Source: Sunxiuqinia sp965372405 (lineage in GTDB: Bacteria > Bacteroidota > Bacteroidia > Bacteroidales > Prolixibacteraceae). Taken from it: a stretch of DNA of 64,000 nucleotides. The DNA is taken from contig CBDVCE010000012.1 in assembly GCA_965372405.1 (NCBI GenBank), positions 1 through 64,000 on the forward strand. The letters run 5' to 3'. The notes beneath the pieces were generated by a model. The model was not told the origin of the DNA and ran no database searches. It saw only the letters and a program-made list of their open reading frames with translations. Below are positions 36,687-44,620 of this stretch, piece by piece. The position numbers and the translations under genes are program-made. Position 1 is the first letter of the stretch. Each line of letters starts with the position of its first letter.

Positions 36687-37992
36687 TTAGAGTAATAGCC
36701 AGATTAGTCATTTCCGTAAAAACTGTTTTCCATCCTTTCCAATTCTCCAGATCGTTTAAACTTTCGTTATGCCATAAACTTATAAAAGTTCCGCCGTAGT
36801 TTTTAACTTCCTGCATTATTTTTTTTATCTGAACTATTGCTTCTTCAGGGCTTAGGTGCATATAATTGTTCATGGTCACATCCATCGTTTGAAATGGGTG
36901 AATCCGTAAACTAGTTTTCTTTTCTTTTTTCAAATCGTAAAAATAAAAAGGAGTGGCGGTTCCAGCTCTAAAACCAATTTCTTCAGCATATCCCAAGGTG
37001 TAATCGTTACGAATTCGGGCTTTTATTAATCTTCGGTATGTCTTTGGAAGTTCAAGTTTTAAAAAATGCTGTCGACTTGAATCAACGGGTTTTTTAATAA
37101 TATCCTTAAGGGTTAAGATCTCTTTTCTCAACCGTTTCTTTCTTCTTACAGAACCATAAGAAGGGTGAATGCCAACTTCAAAACTATTGGAAAGCTTTTT
37201 AATAAGCTCTTTGAAATCGGTATTTCCCGGTGATACATTCCGATCATATTTGCCTGGTTTTCCGGCAAGAACAAAAATCCGAAGTTTGTCAGCTATCTCT
37301 TTATAGCTTTCAAAAATGAAATTATAGGTGTCGTAAGGGTCTTGCTCTTTCCCTGAAATTACATTTAATCGATTTTTTACATGGCTAAAGTTGCCTTTAA
37401 GAATTGCTTTCATGCAAGCTCCGCAAGTACGCGAGAAACTTTTGTTCTTATATGCCCAGGCGTTGTCAATATCGATTGTTGTTAAAAAATCGAATGAAGG
37501 TTTTTTGTAGCTAAATTCAGGATGAACTTCATTTATCTTCTCAGCCAGCATATATGCCCATTTATTCACAATTGGCATGTGCAGCAACCCATTACGTTTG
37601 AGAATGCTTTGTCGGGCAGGGTATCGACGATGTTTTTCTAAGTCGCGTTCCAGATATTCTTCATAACGGGAGATTACAAAAAATGAAGCTGCAAACGGGT
37701 CAAAAGGAAGAAACGAATCTTCGGATGATTCAAAGAAATAGGTTTCATTCTTATAAATAATTGGCTCCAAATTCTGGTAAGCAAGCTCTTTTTCAAACAG
37801 AAGTGAATGAGGCTTTAACTGAAGATTAGACTGAACGGATGAGTTTGAATAATTCAATTTTGGGCCTTGGTGATTTTCAAAATCATCAACATTACTTACA
37901 AATGAAAATGGGCTTTGTAGAATGTCTTTAAAAATAAATTCGAAGACATACGAAAGACGGTTGTTAATTTCTTTGGTATAAATGGCAAGCAT
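36676..37992 (-). CDS. Polysaccharide deacetylase-like protein (DUF7033 type)
   Basis: A 438-residue protein related to a Bacteroidota deacetylase-like family with an extra N-terminal domain. FLTTIDIDNAWAYKN near residue 169 takes the place of the NodB TFDDG motif; GIHPSYGSVRRKKRL near 270 and LRIHPFQTMDVTMNNYM near 366 match the later metal/His motifs. ISLWHNESL near the C-terminus is typical. Whether it is catalytically competent is uncertain because the first motif deviates. It begins 10 bp after radC and overlaps the next gene, so it belongs to the same transcript. Confidence 0.75.
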   Translation of the reverse strand: MLAIYTKEINNRLSYVFEFIFKDILQSPFSFVSNVDDFENHQGPKLNYSNSSVQSNLQLKPHSLLFEKELAYQNLEPIIYKNETYFFESSEDSFLPFDPFAASFFVISRYEEYLERDLEKHRRYPARQSILKRNGLLHMPIVNKWAYMLAEKINEVHPEFSYKKPSFDFLTTIDIDNAWAYKNKSFSRTCGACMKAILKGNFSHVKNRLNVISGKEQDPYDTYNFIFESYKEIADKLRIFVLAGKPGKYDRNVSPGNTDFKELIKKLSNSFEVGIHPSYGSVRRKKRLRKEILTLKDIIKKPVDSSRQHFLKLELPKTYRRLIKARIRNDYTLGYAEEIGFRAGTATPFYFYDLKKEKKTSLRIHPFQTMDVTMNNYMHLSPEEAIVQIKKIMQEVKNYGGTFISLWHNESLNDLENWKGWKTVFTEMTNLAITLSDE

Positions 37993-38002
37993 ATTTTTGG
38001 CT

Positions 38003-38692
38003 TTAAATCAGTCCTTCATCCGCAAAGCTAATATACTCATCATGTGCGATAATCAAGTGGTCGAGCACAGAAATTTCCATTATTCTTGCTGCTTCTTTTA
38101 TTTTTTTAGTGATTTTCAGGTCAGAATCGCTGGGTTTTAAATTGCCGGAAGGGTGATTATGACAAAGAATAATCGAGCTTGACAGCTTCTCAATTGCTAT
38201 TCGTAAAATGATTTTCACATCAATAACAGTCCCGGTAAGTCCACCCTGACTAATCATGAATTTATCGATGACCGTGTTGGATCGGTTAAGTAAAAGCACC
38301 CAAAATTCTTCATGATTTAAATCTTCCATCATGGGCTGAAAGAATTTTGCAGCCTGTCCGCTTTCAGTAATGATGACCTTGTCAGAACTTTGATTTTCTT
38401 TTCGCCTGCGTCCAAGTTCCAGGGCAGCCAGAATATTTACAGCTTTTGCATCTCCAATGCCATTAAATTTTAAAAGAAAGTCAGCGTCTTTTTTACTGAG
38501 TTCAGATAAATCATTATTAACAGATGAAAGTATTCGACGAGAAAGCTCAACAGCTGATTCACTTGTATTGCCAGAGCCAATTAAAATGGCTAGTAGTTCG
38601 GCATCAGACAGAGCTCGGGTTCCTTTCTTCAGTAGTTTTTCACGAGGGCGATCTTCAACAGCCCAATCTTTTATACTTAGTTTTTTGTACAT
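38003..38692 (-). CDS. radC: RadC/YsxA family JAB-domain protein
   Basis: A 229-residue protein (UPF0758). An N-terminal helix-hairpin-helix region (ALSDAELLAILIGSGN; LKFNGIGDAKAVNIL) precedes a JAB1/MPN metalloprotease-like domain with the HNHPSGNLKPSDSD motif near residue 178 and an upstream Glu in EEFWVLLLNRSN. The metal site is intact. The old assignment to DNA repair is not supported for this family; the real role is unknown. It is the first gene of the run upp-ward on the minus strand, and its upstream region carries the phased TACTCG array. Confidence 0.93.
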   Translation of the reverse strand: MYKKLSIKDWAVEDRPREKLLKKGTRALSDAELLAILIGSGNTSESAVELSRRILSSVNNDLSELSKKDADFLLKFNGIGDAKAVNILAALELGRRRKENQSSDKVIITESGQAAKFFQPMMEDLNHEEFWVLLLNRSNTVIDKFMISQGGLTGTVIDVKIILRIAIEKLSSSIILCHNHPSGNLKPSDSDLKITKKIKEAARIMEISVLDHLIIAHDEYISFADEGLI

Positions 38693-38778
38693 AGAGGTGG
38701 TTTTTGCTTTTCAAGATATGAACATTATGATGGATAAGCAAATTCAACTTTGGTAATTGGAATATAGGCTTCCTGTAA

Positions 38779-38974
38779 TACTCGGATGCTAAAAAGTGTT
38801 ACTCGGGTGGGGTAAATGGCTACTCGAATTAGGAAATATACTTACTCGTTTAACTTTTTAATATACTCGCGACCAATTTATACTTACTCGTTTTCGTTTT
38901 GTAGTTACTCGGATATCTTTTATTTTAACTCGGACGAGATATTCCTTTACTCAGATTCTGTTTTAGTTTACTAG
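38779..38974. repeat. Helically phased array of ten TACTCG cores (21-bp period)
   Basis: Cores start at 38779, 38800, 38821, 38843, 38864, 38885, 38906, 38927, 38948 and 38969. Spacing is 21 bp in eight of nine steps and 22 bp once. The first seven are perfect TACTCG; the eighth is AACTCG, the ninth TACTCA and the tenth TACTAG, so matches decay toward pgk. The 15-16 bp between cores is not conserved but is T-rich in several units. Twenty-one bp is two B-DNA turns, placing all cores on one face. It fills the gap between the pgk terminator and the radC leader. It is non-coding: stops occur and the 22-bp unit breaks the frame. Function is unknown; an iteron- or operator-like binding array is the simplest inference. 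Confidence 0.9.
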
Positions 38975-38990
38975 GGTTAGTGTTAGACAC

Positions 38991-39020
38991 AAAAAAAGCC
39001 CGGTAAAAAATACCGGACTT
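38991..39020 (-). terminator. Intrinsic terminator of pgk
   Basis: On the minus strand TACCGG and CCGGTA form a stem (39000-39005 with 39011-39016), extended past one mismatch by AGT/GCT-type pairs and followed by seven Ts (plus-strand A-run 38991-38997). It lies 26 bp after the pgk stop. Confidence 0.9.
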
Positions 39021-39046
39021 GTTTAATATTATAGTGTGTATGGTTT

Positions 39047-40243
39047 TTATTCACCACGAACTGCAGCAACACCAGGAAGAGTTTTGCCTTCAAGGTACTC
39101 TAGCAGTGCACCACCAGCTGTTGAGATGTAAGAAACTTCATCAGCTAATTCGAATTTGTTGATACATGCAACCGAGTCACCACCTCCGATTAGGGAGAAA
39201 GCTCCTTTTTTAGTTGCAGCAGCAATAGCATTAGCAATAGCACGTGAACCAACAGCAAATTTGTCAAATTCGAAAACTCCAACAGGACCATTCCAAAGAA
39301 TTGTTCCTGAGTTTTCAATAACTTCTTTAAAAGTAGCAATGCTTTCCGGACCTGCATCCAGACCTTCCCAGCCATCAGGGATGTTATTGGATGAAACCAA
39401 TTGTGTATTTGCATCTGGTTTGAATCCATCAGCAGCAATTACATCAGATGCTATGAAAATCTTAACACCTTTTTCAGCAGCAACTTTTTCAATATTTAAT
39501 GCAGTTTCAATATAATCGTCTTCACAAATTGAGTCACCAACTTTTCCGCCATGAGCTTTAACGAATGTGTAAGTCATTCCGCCACCTAAAATTAGGTTGT
39601 CTACTTTGTCAAGCAGGTTTTCAATAACCGTAATTTTTGATGAAACTTTAGCTCCACCCATAATTGCAGTCATTGGGCGAGATGGGCTTGCCAATACTTT
39701 GTCAAGGCTTTCCAATTCACCACTAATTACGTACCCGAACATTTTGTCATTTGGGAAGAATTTAGCGATAACAGCCGTTGAGGCGTGGGCGCGATGAGCA
39801 GTACCAAATGCATCGTTGATCCAGCAATCACCATTCTCCGCTAATTTTTCAGCAAAGCCTTCATCTCCTTTGGTTTCTTCTTTGTGAAAACGTAAGTTTT
39901 CCAAAATTAAAACTTCACCTGATTGAAGCTCATCAGCTATTTTTTTAGCTTCATCGCCAATACAGTCAGGAGCAATTTTTACAGTTGCACCATCAAGCAA
40001 TGTTGATAAATGACTAACCAAATGTTTTAAAGAGAATTTATCTTCCGGTCCGGTTTTAGGACGACCTAAGTGAGACATGATAATTGGAGAACCACCTTCT
40101 TCAATCACTTTTTTGATTGTTGGCAAGGCAGCACGCATACGGGTATCATCAGTAATTTCGAAGTTTTCGTTTAAAGGTACATTGAAATCCACACGGATCA
40201 ATGCTTTTTTACCTGCGAAATCATATGTTTCAATTGTCTGCAT
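39047..40243 (-). CDS. pgk: Phosphoglycerate kinase
   Basis: A 398-residue glycolytic enzyme. The start at 40243 (MQTIETYDFAGKKALIRVDFNVP) gives the standard N-terminus and sits 34 bp after a perfect -7 box; an in-frame ATG 36 bp earlier would start right at that box and is rejected. Landmarks: RVDFNVPL near 16, MSHLGRPK near 57, LENLRFHKEE near 110, GGAKVSSKI near 193 and the terminal GGGDSVACIN and STAGGALLEYLEG. Length is normal. It has its own promoter and terminator, so it is monocistronic. Confidence 0.97.
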   Translation of the reverse strand: MQTIETYDFAGKKALIRVDFNVPLNENFEITDDTRMRAALPTIKKVIEEGGSPIIMSHLGRPKTGPEDKFSLKHLVSHLSTLLDGATVKIAPDCIGDEAKKIADELQSGEVLILENLRFHKEETKGDEGFAEKLAENGDCWINDAFGTAHRAHASTAVIAKFFPNDKMFGYVISGELESLDKVLASPSRPMTAIMGGAKVSSKITVIENLLDKVDNLILGGGMTYTFVKAHGGKVGDSICEDDYIETALNIEKVAAEKGVKIFIASDVIAADGFKPDANTQLVSSNNIPDGWEGLDAGPESIATFKEVIENSGTILWNGPVGVFEFDKFAVGSRAIANAIAAATKKGAFSLIGGGDSVACINKFELADEVSYISTAGGALLEYLEGKTLPGVAAVRGE

Positions 40244-40276
40244 AATGGTATTTTTTTGGTTCTTAAAAATCGATCC

Positions 40277-40284
40277 CAAATATA
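40277..40284 (-). promoter_or_regulatory. -7 element of pgk
   Basis: The minus strand reads TATATTTG, a perfect -7 match, 34 bp before the pgk start at 40243. The -33 element is poor at the expected spacing. Confidence 0.6.
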
Positions 40285-40437
40285 AGAAAAAGATCAGTTT
40301 GAATTGAGTTCAATAGGTTTTAAAAGTATTTATTAATGAATCGATAAAGTACAATTTTATTTTACTTTTAGAGTGGAATATATTTGCTACGTTAATAACT
40401 TATTCTGTGTAATTGCAGGAATCGAAACGGGAATTAT

Positions 40438-40445
40438 TAAATTTG
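40438..40445 (+). promoter_or_regulatory. -7 element of the delta-prime subunit gene
   Basis: TAAATTTG, with ATTG at 40412-40415 as a possible -33 element 22 bp upstream. It predicts a transcript start near 40452, about 13 nt before the ATG at 40465. Confidence 0.5.
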
Positions 40446-40464
40446 TTTTTCTCAAAATTAGCCT

Positions 40465-41589
40465 ATGTTTTTTAAGGATGTTATTGGTCAAAATACCATA
40501 AAAGAGCGTATAGTAAAATCGGTAGATGAACAGCGGGTGAGTCATGCTCAACTTTATTCTGGTTCTGAAGGATCGGGAAATTTAGCCCTTGCGTTGGCGT
40601 ATGCTCAGTATGTTTCTTGTCTTGATAAACAAGCAGGAGACTCATGTGGGCAATGCACATCTTGCAAAAAATACCAGAAGTTAATTCACCCTGATTTGCA
40701 TTTTGTGTTTCCAGTGGTAAAAACTCCCAAATTTAAAGAACCCGTAAGTGATAATTATATAGAAGAGTGGCGTAAGTTAGTTCTTGACAACGCCTACTTT
40801 AACCTTGAAGACTGGTTTAATTCAATTGGAGTTGACAATGCACAAGGTTTGATCTATGCCCATCAAAGCGAAGAAATTATTCGTAAGCTAAATCTGAAGT
40901 CGTTCGAGTCAGAGTACAAGGTCATGATTATTTGGATGCCAGAGAAAATGCATGTTGCGTGTGCCAATAAGCTTCTTAAAATGATTGAAGAGCCGCCGGT
41001 AAAGACATTGTTTTTGCTGGTCACTGAGAATGAAGAAGCAATTATTGCAACTATCCGATCACGTTGTCAGTTGGTGAAAATTCCATCAATCTCGGCCAAG
41101 GATATGCAATTAGCATTGGAAGCAATGGCTGAGGCTGATGGGAAGGATTTGAAAAATCTGGTTCATTTGAGTCAGGGCAGTTATCGTAAAGCAACCCACC
41201 TGTTGGAGCCTGATGAAAGTAGTGTATACAATCTTGAGCGATTCATGGAGCTGATGCGTTTTGCTTACGGACGGAAATTTCTGGAGTTATTTCAGTGGGT
41301 TAGCGAGATTTCGGGTATTGGGCGTGAAAGACAAAAGACATTCTTGCAATATTCATTGGGATTGGTGCGGGAGAACTTTGTAAATAACTTTAAAAACAAG
41401 GAGCTCGTTTTTATGGATGAGGGAGAGCAGGCTTTTTCTTCAAGGTTTTCACCATTTATTAACGAACGAAATATTCTGTCAATTTCAGAGGAACTGGAAA
41501 AAGCTTTTCAACACATTGCGATGAATGGTAATCCTCGAATTATTTTCACTGACGTGTCTCTAAAGATTGTAAAACTCATTCGGAAATAA
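40465..41589 (+). CDS. holB: DNA polymerase III subunit delta'
   Basis: A 374-residue clamp-loader subunit. The N-terminus MFFKDVIGQNTIKERIVKSV is typical. The P-loop region reads SGSEGSGNLALALAYA, lacking the Walker A lysine, as expected for a non-hydrolysing delta'. A zinc module follows with Cys residues in VSCLDKQAGDSCGQCTSCKKYQ near 52-70. KMIEEPPVKTLFLLVTEN near 172 and TIRSRCQLVKIPS near 197 (SRC motif) confirm the family. It is convergent and abutting with the histidine kinase gene, with no intergenic base. Confidence 0.93.
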   Translation: MFFKDVIGQNTIKERIVKSVDEQRVSHAQLYSGSEGSGNLALALAYAQYVSCLDKQAGDSCGQCTSCKKYQKLIHPDLHFVFPVVKTPKFKEPVSDNYIEEWRKLVLDNAYFNLEDWFNSIGVDNAQGLIYAHQSEEIIRKLNLKSFESEYKVMIIWMPEKMHVACANKLLKMIEEPPVKTLFLLVTENEEAIIATIRSRCQLVKIPSISAKDMQLALEAMAEADGKDLKNLVHLSQGSYRKATHLLEPDESSVYNLERFMELMRFAYGRKFLELFQWVSEISGIGRERQKTFLQYSLGLVRENFVNNFKNKELVFMDEGEQAFSSRFSPFINERNILSISEELEKAFQHIAMNGNPRIIFTDVSLKIVKLIRK

Positions 41590-44385
41590 TTAGACTAAGT
41601 ATTTGTAAACAAGCTCAAGAAGTTGTTTTATGCTTATTGGTTTTGAAATATAGTCATCGCACTTCGCATCTAAACATCTTTGTTTTTCTTCGAGCATTGC
41701 ATAAGCAGTTTGTGCAATTATAGGTCCTTCAAATCCCATTTTCCTAATCCTTTTTGTTGCATCAATACCATTTAATATGGGCATGTTAATATCGATTAAA
41801 ATTAGATCGGGAATTTTTGATTCCAATGCTTCAACCAATAGCTGACCATTTACAAAATGTTCAATTTTTGCATCAGTATGATTTAATACTTCTTTTAAAA
41901 ATAGGAATGAAGGATAATCATCTTCAGCAATAAAAATTAATTTATCAGAAAGCTTTTTTGATTTTTCTATTGTGATGTCTTTTTCAATTCCAGGTTTAGT
42001 TAAACTGGAGTCCCAGGGGACTTTAAAATAGAAAGTAGAACCTTTCCCCTCATCAGAATCAAACCAAATATCTCCATCCAATAAGTGAACAATTCCTTTA
42101 GTAATGCTTAGTCCAAGTCCAGTTCCTCCATGAACCTGTTGATTGGCAATTTGCATAAATCGACCAAAAATTTGTTCTTTAAATTTATCTGGAATTCCTA
42201 CTCCACTATCTTTCACATAAAAAACCAGAAACTTATCATCTTTGTCAAGTTTGTGAATGCCAATTTCAATTTTGCCTGATGGTGTGTTTTTAAAGGCATT
42301 GGTAATCAAATTGTCAAATAGTTGTTTCAGTCTAATTGGATCAGTATATAATTGTAGTTCAGAGTTAATGAGGTTCCTTTCAAGAGAGAATTCTAATTTA
42401 GGATTGCTATTTCGTAATTTGCTCTGAAGATGATAATTGTAAATTTTTTTCAGAAAATCTGAGACATTTACAACAGATTTTTCAATTCTTAATTGATTTG
42501 ATTCAATCTTTGCAATGTCAATAATATCATCAATAATTCGTAATAGATGCTCACCTGCGGTTTGAATGAGATCACTGAACCGGGTTCTTTTCTTGTATTC
42601 AAGATCTTCATCTGTTAGTAAATTAGAGAAGCCAATAATGCTATTCATTGGGGTTCTAATTTCATGCGACATGTTGGCGAGAAAAGCAGATTTAAGGAGA
42701 TCGCTTTCTTCAGCTTGTTGTTTTGCATCTTTTAGTTCGGTATTTAAATTCTGTAATTTGCTAAGTGTCAATTTAAGTTCAAGATTGCTTTCGATCAATT
42801 GATTTTGAAGAAGTTTTTGGTCGGTTAGATTATTAAGTATTAAAAGAAATTTGTCACCAATATGAGCCCATTTTATTTGAACAAATTTTTTAAGATTGTT
42901 TTTGCAAGTAATACTTACTTCAAAAGGCTTTGACGAACTGCCCGCTTCCTTGTAATCGTTCAGCTCCTTTTCCCAAAGCTTTATTATTTCTTTTCTATAT
43001 CCAGGGTCAGGATAAGCTTTGGGCCACCAATCGTCAACATGTTTTATTTCATCTGAAGTGTACCCAAATACCCGGGTAAATTCTTTATTAAGATATTCAA
43101 TGTTGCCCTGTTCGTCATTAATTGCTATCGAGACTGGGGAGTTATCAATCAAACTTTTTAAACCTTCCTGGCTAATTTTTAGCTGTTTGGCAATTCTGGT
43201 TTGTTCGGTAATATCTGTAAGTGAACCAACAATAGCAATAGTTTTACCTTTATTAATAACTGGGGCTTCACGTACTTCAACTCTTACAAATGATCCATTT
43301 TTATGAACTAATTCTACTTCATAAGCATCTTGTACTTCTCCGGTTTCAATTGCCTTGTTGGTTAGCTCCTGCGCTTTTTGATTTATTGGGTTATTTGAAA
43401 TCAGGTTTGTCCAATTTATTAAAACTTCTTCGGGCTTATAGCCAATCATTTTCTCTATCTGAGGGCTAAAATAGGTCAGGATATGGTCTGTAGTGTGTGA
43501 ATAAAATGCATTGGTACTATGGTCAATAATATTCCTTAATTGCTCTTCTCTTTTCTGAATAATTTCTCTACTTTCTATTCGTTCAGTAATGTCAGTTATT
43601 GAACAAATCATACCATTAAATTTCCCATCTTTGATCATCGGAATCAACCATCCACTTTGATAGGTGTAGCGCTCACTCAGGTTTTTTACTTTCGCTTCAT
43701 ATTCAATTGGCTTCAGTCCTTTTTTTGCTTTTTTATAGAATGCTTTAAATTCTTTCACTGTTTCATCAGGAAAATCTGTCAAAACGTTGTTCCCGATAAT
43801 CTCAGATTTAGTTCCACCACTAATTAAAGTCATCCCTATATTTACATATGAAATCACATCATTTTTATCAGAAACCCAAACCCCTTCTTTTACGGTTTCA
43901 AGCAAGTCTTCATAAAAATCTGTGGTTTTGGAGAGTTCATCTTCGGATTGATGAAATATTGTCGAATCGACGAAGGTTACAGCAAAATGATCTTTCTTAC
44001 AGGAAAAGGCATTTACCTGATAGTATCGATTAAGATCAGCTGCATAAATTTCAAATCGGGTTGATTTTCCTGTTTTTGCGACATCACCATATTTTTTTAT
44101 CCAAACATCTTCAAGAGTAGGAAGAATCTCTTTTGCTGATTCCCCAATGATATTTTCTTTTTTTAAACCTGTTAACGTTTCAAAAGAATTATTTACATCA
44201 AGAAAAATATAGTCGATGGGATTTCCGCGTTCATCATAAACCATCCTATGAAAGGCATATCCGGCAGCCATTTCATTGGCAAGCATATTAAACTGATGTT
44301 TGGTTTCTTCCAGCTCAGTTTTTAGCTGTTTTATCCCTTTGGTTTTATCGCTCGATTTGGAATTTTCATCTTTCATAATGGACAT
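41590..44385 (-). CDS. Soluble multi-PAS hybrid histidine kinase
   Basis: A 931-residue cytoplasmic sensor. A short coiled coil is followed by four PAS domains (about 35-150, 160-275, 280-405, 410-535), several ending in the PAC-like DITE pattern. A HisKA domain has phospho-acceptor His574 in NMSHEIRTPMNS. The ATPase domain has N, G1 and G2 boxes (DNLITNAFKNTPSG, KDSGVGIP, GGTGLGLSI). A C-terminal receiver domain has Asp865 in LILIDINMP and Lys in DYISKPIS. No membrane segment or HPt domain is present, so an external HPt or DNA-binding partner is implied. Neither lies nearby. The sensed signal is unknown. Confidence 0.95.
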   Translation of the reverse strand: MSIMKDENSKSSDKTKGIKQLKTELEETKHQFNMLANEMAAGYAFHRMVYDERGNPIDYIFLDVNNSFETLTGLKKENIIGESAKEILPTLEDVWIKKYGDVAKTGKSTRFEIYAADLNRYYQVNAFSCKKDHFAVTFVDSTIFHQSEDELSKTTDFYEDLLETVKEGVWVSDKNDVISYVNIGMTLISGGTKSEIIGNNVLTDFPDETVKEFKAFYKKAKKGLKPIEYEAKVKNLSERYTYQSGWLIPMIKDGKFNGMICSITDITERIESREIIQKREEQLRNIIDHSTNAFYSHTTDHILTYFSPQIEKMIGYKPEEVLINWTNLISNNPINQKAQELTNKAIETGEVQDAYEVELVHKNGSFVRVEVREAPVINKGKTIAIVGSLTDITEQTRIAKQLKISQEGLKSLIDNSPVSIAINDEQGNIEYLNKEFTRVFGYTSDEIKHVDDWWPKAYPDPGYRKEIIKLWEKELNDYKEAGSSSKPFEVSITCKNNLKKFVQIKWAHIGDKFLLILNNLTDQKLLQNQLIESNLELKLTLSKLQNLNTELKDAKQQAEESDLLKSAFLANMSHEIRTPMNSIIGFSNLLTDEDLEYKKRTRFSDLIQTAGEHLLRIIDDIIDIAKIESNQLRIEKSVVNVSDFLKKIYNYHLQSKLRNSNPKLEFSLERNLINSELQLYTDPIRLKQLFDNLITNAFKNTPSGKIEIGIHKLDKDDKFLVFYVKDSGVGIPDKFKEQIFGRFMQIANQQVHGGTGLGLSITKGIVHLLDGDIWFDSDEGKGSTFYFKVPWDSSLTKPGIEKDITIEKSKKLSDKLIFIAEDDYPSFLFLKEVLNHTDAKIEHFVNGQLLVEALESKIPDLILIDINMPILNGIDATKRIRKMGFEGPIIAQTAYAMLEEKQRCLDAKCDDYISKPISIKQLLELVYKYLV

Positions 44386-44538
44386 TTCTCAAATCTTTAA
44401 TCAATCAATTTACTCTATTTATTTTACAAAAGCTATACGTATCTGTGTGTTTCACAAAAGATTGACGATTGTAAACATCTCTTTTTACTCCTAAAAGAAA
44501 CATGTGCTGTAAAATCTTATTTGCCTTTTATGGGCTGC

Positions 44539-44568
44539 TTTGTATGTCGGTATTAATGTGTATTTTTG
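44539..44568 (+). promoter_or_regulatory. Promoter of the ricT-like/gldH/trmB/ATL/mrp unit
   Basis: TTTG at 44539-44542, 18 bp, then TATTTTTG at 44561-44568: a near-ideal Bacteroidota -33/-7 promoter. It predicts a start near 44575 and a leader of about 46 nt. Confidence 0.75.
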
Positions 44569-44574
44569 TACACA
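44557..44574. promoter_or_regulatory. Palindrome overlapping the -7 element
   Basis: TGTGTA-TTTTTG-TACACA is a perfect inverted repeat with 6-bp arms. Its centre covers the -7 box at 44561-44568. A repressor binding here would block initiation; the binder is unknown. Confidence 0.5.
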
Positions 44575-44620
44575 TTTCTTACTGCTTTGGTATTTCCAGA
44601 CAGTATTTTGAAACTTTATT

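Larger units (their letters stand above)
38693..39046. other. Intergenic region between radC and pgk
   Basis: About 354 bp without a gene. From radC outward: an 86-bp leader region with only a one-mismatch minus-strand -7 candidate (TGAATTTG at 38739-38746), then the phased array at 38779-38974, then the pgk terminator at 38991-39020. No RNA gene is recognisable. Confidence 0.7.

Noticed and set aside
38779..38974. Phased TACTCG array as a CRISPR or coding heptad repeat
   Set aside because: The repeated core is only 6 bp with 15-16 bp between, far below CRISPR repeat size, with no cas genes. Stops occur (for example TAG in the third unit) and the 22-bp unit breaks the frame, so it is not coding.
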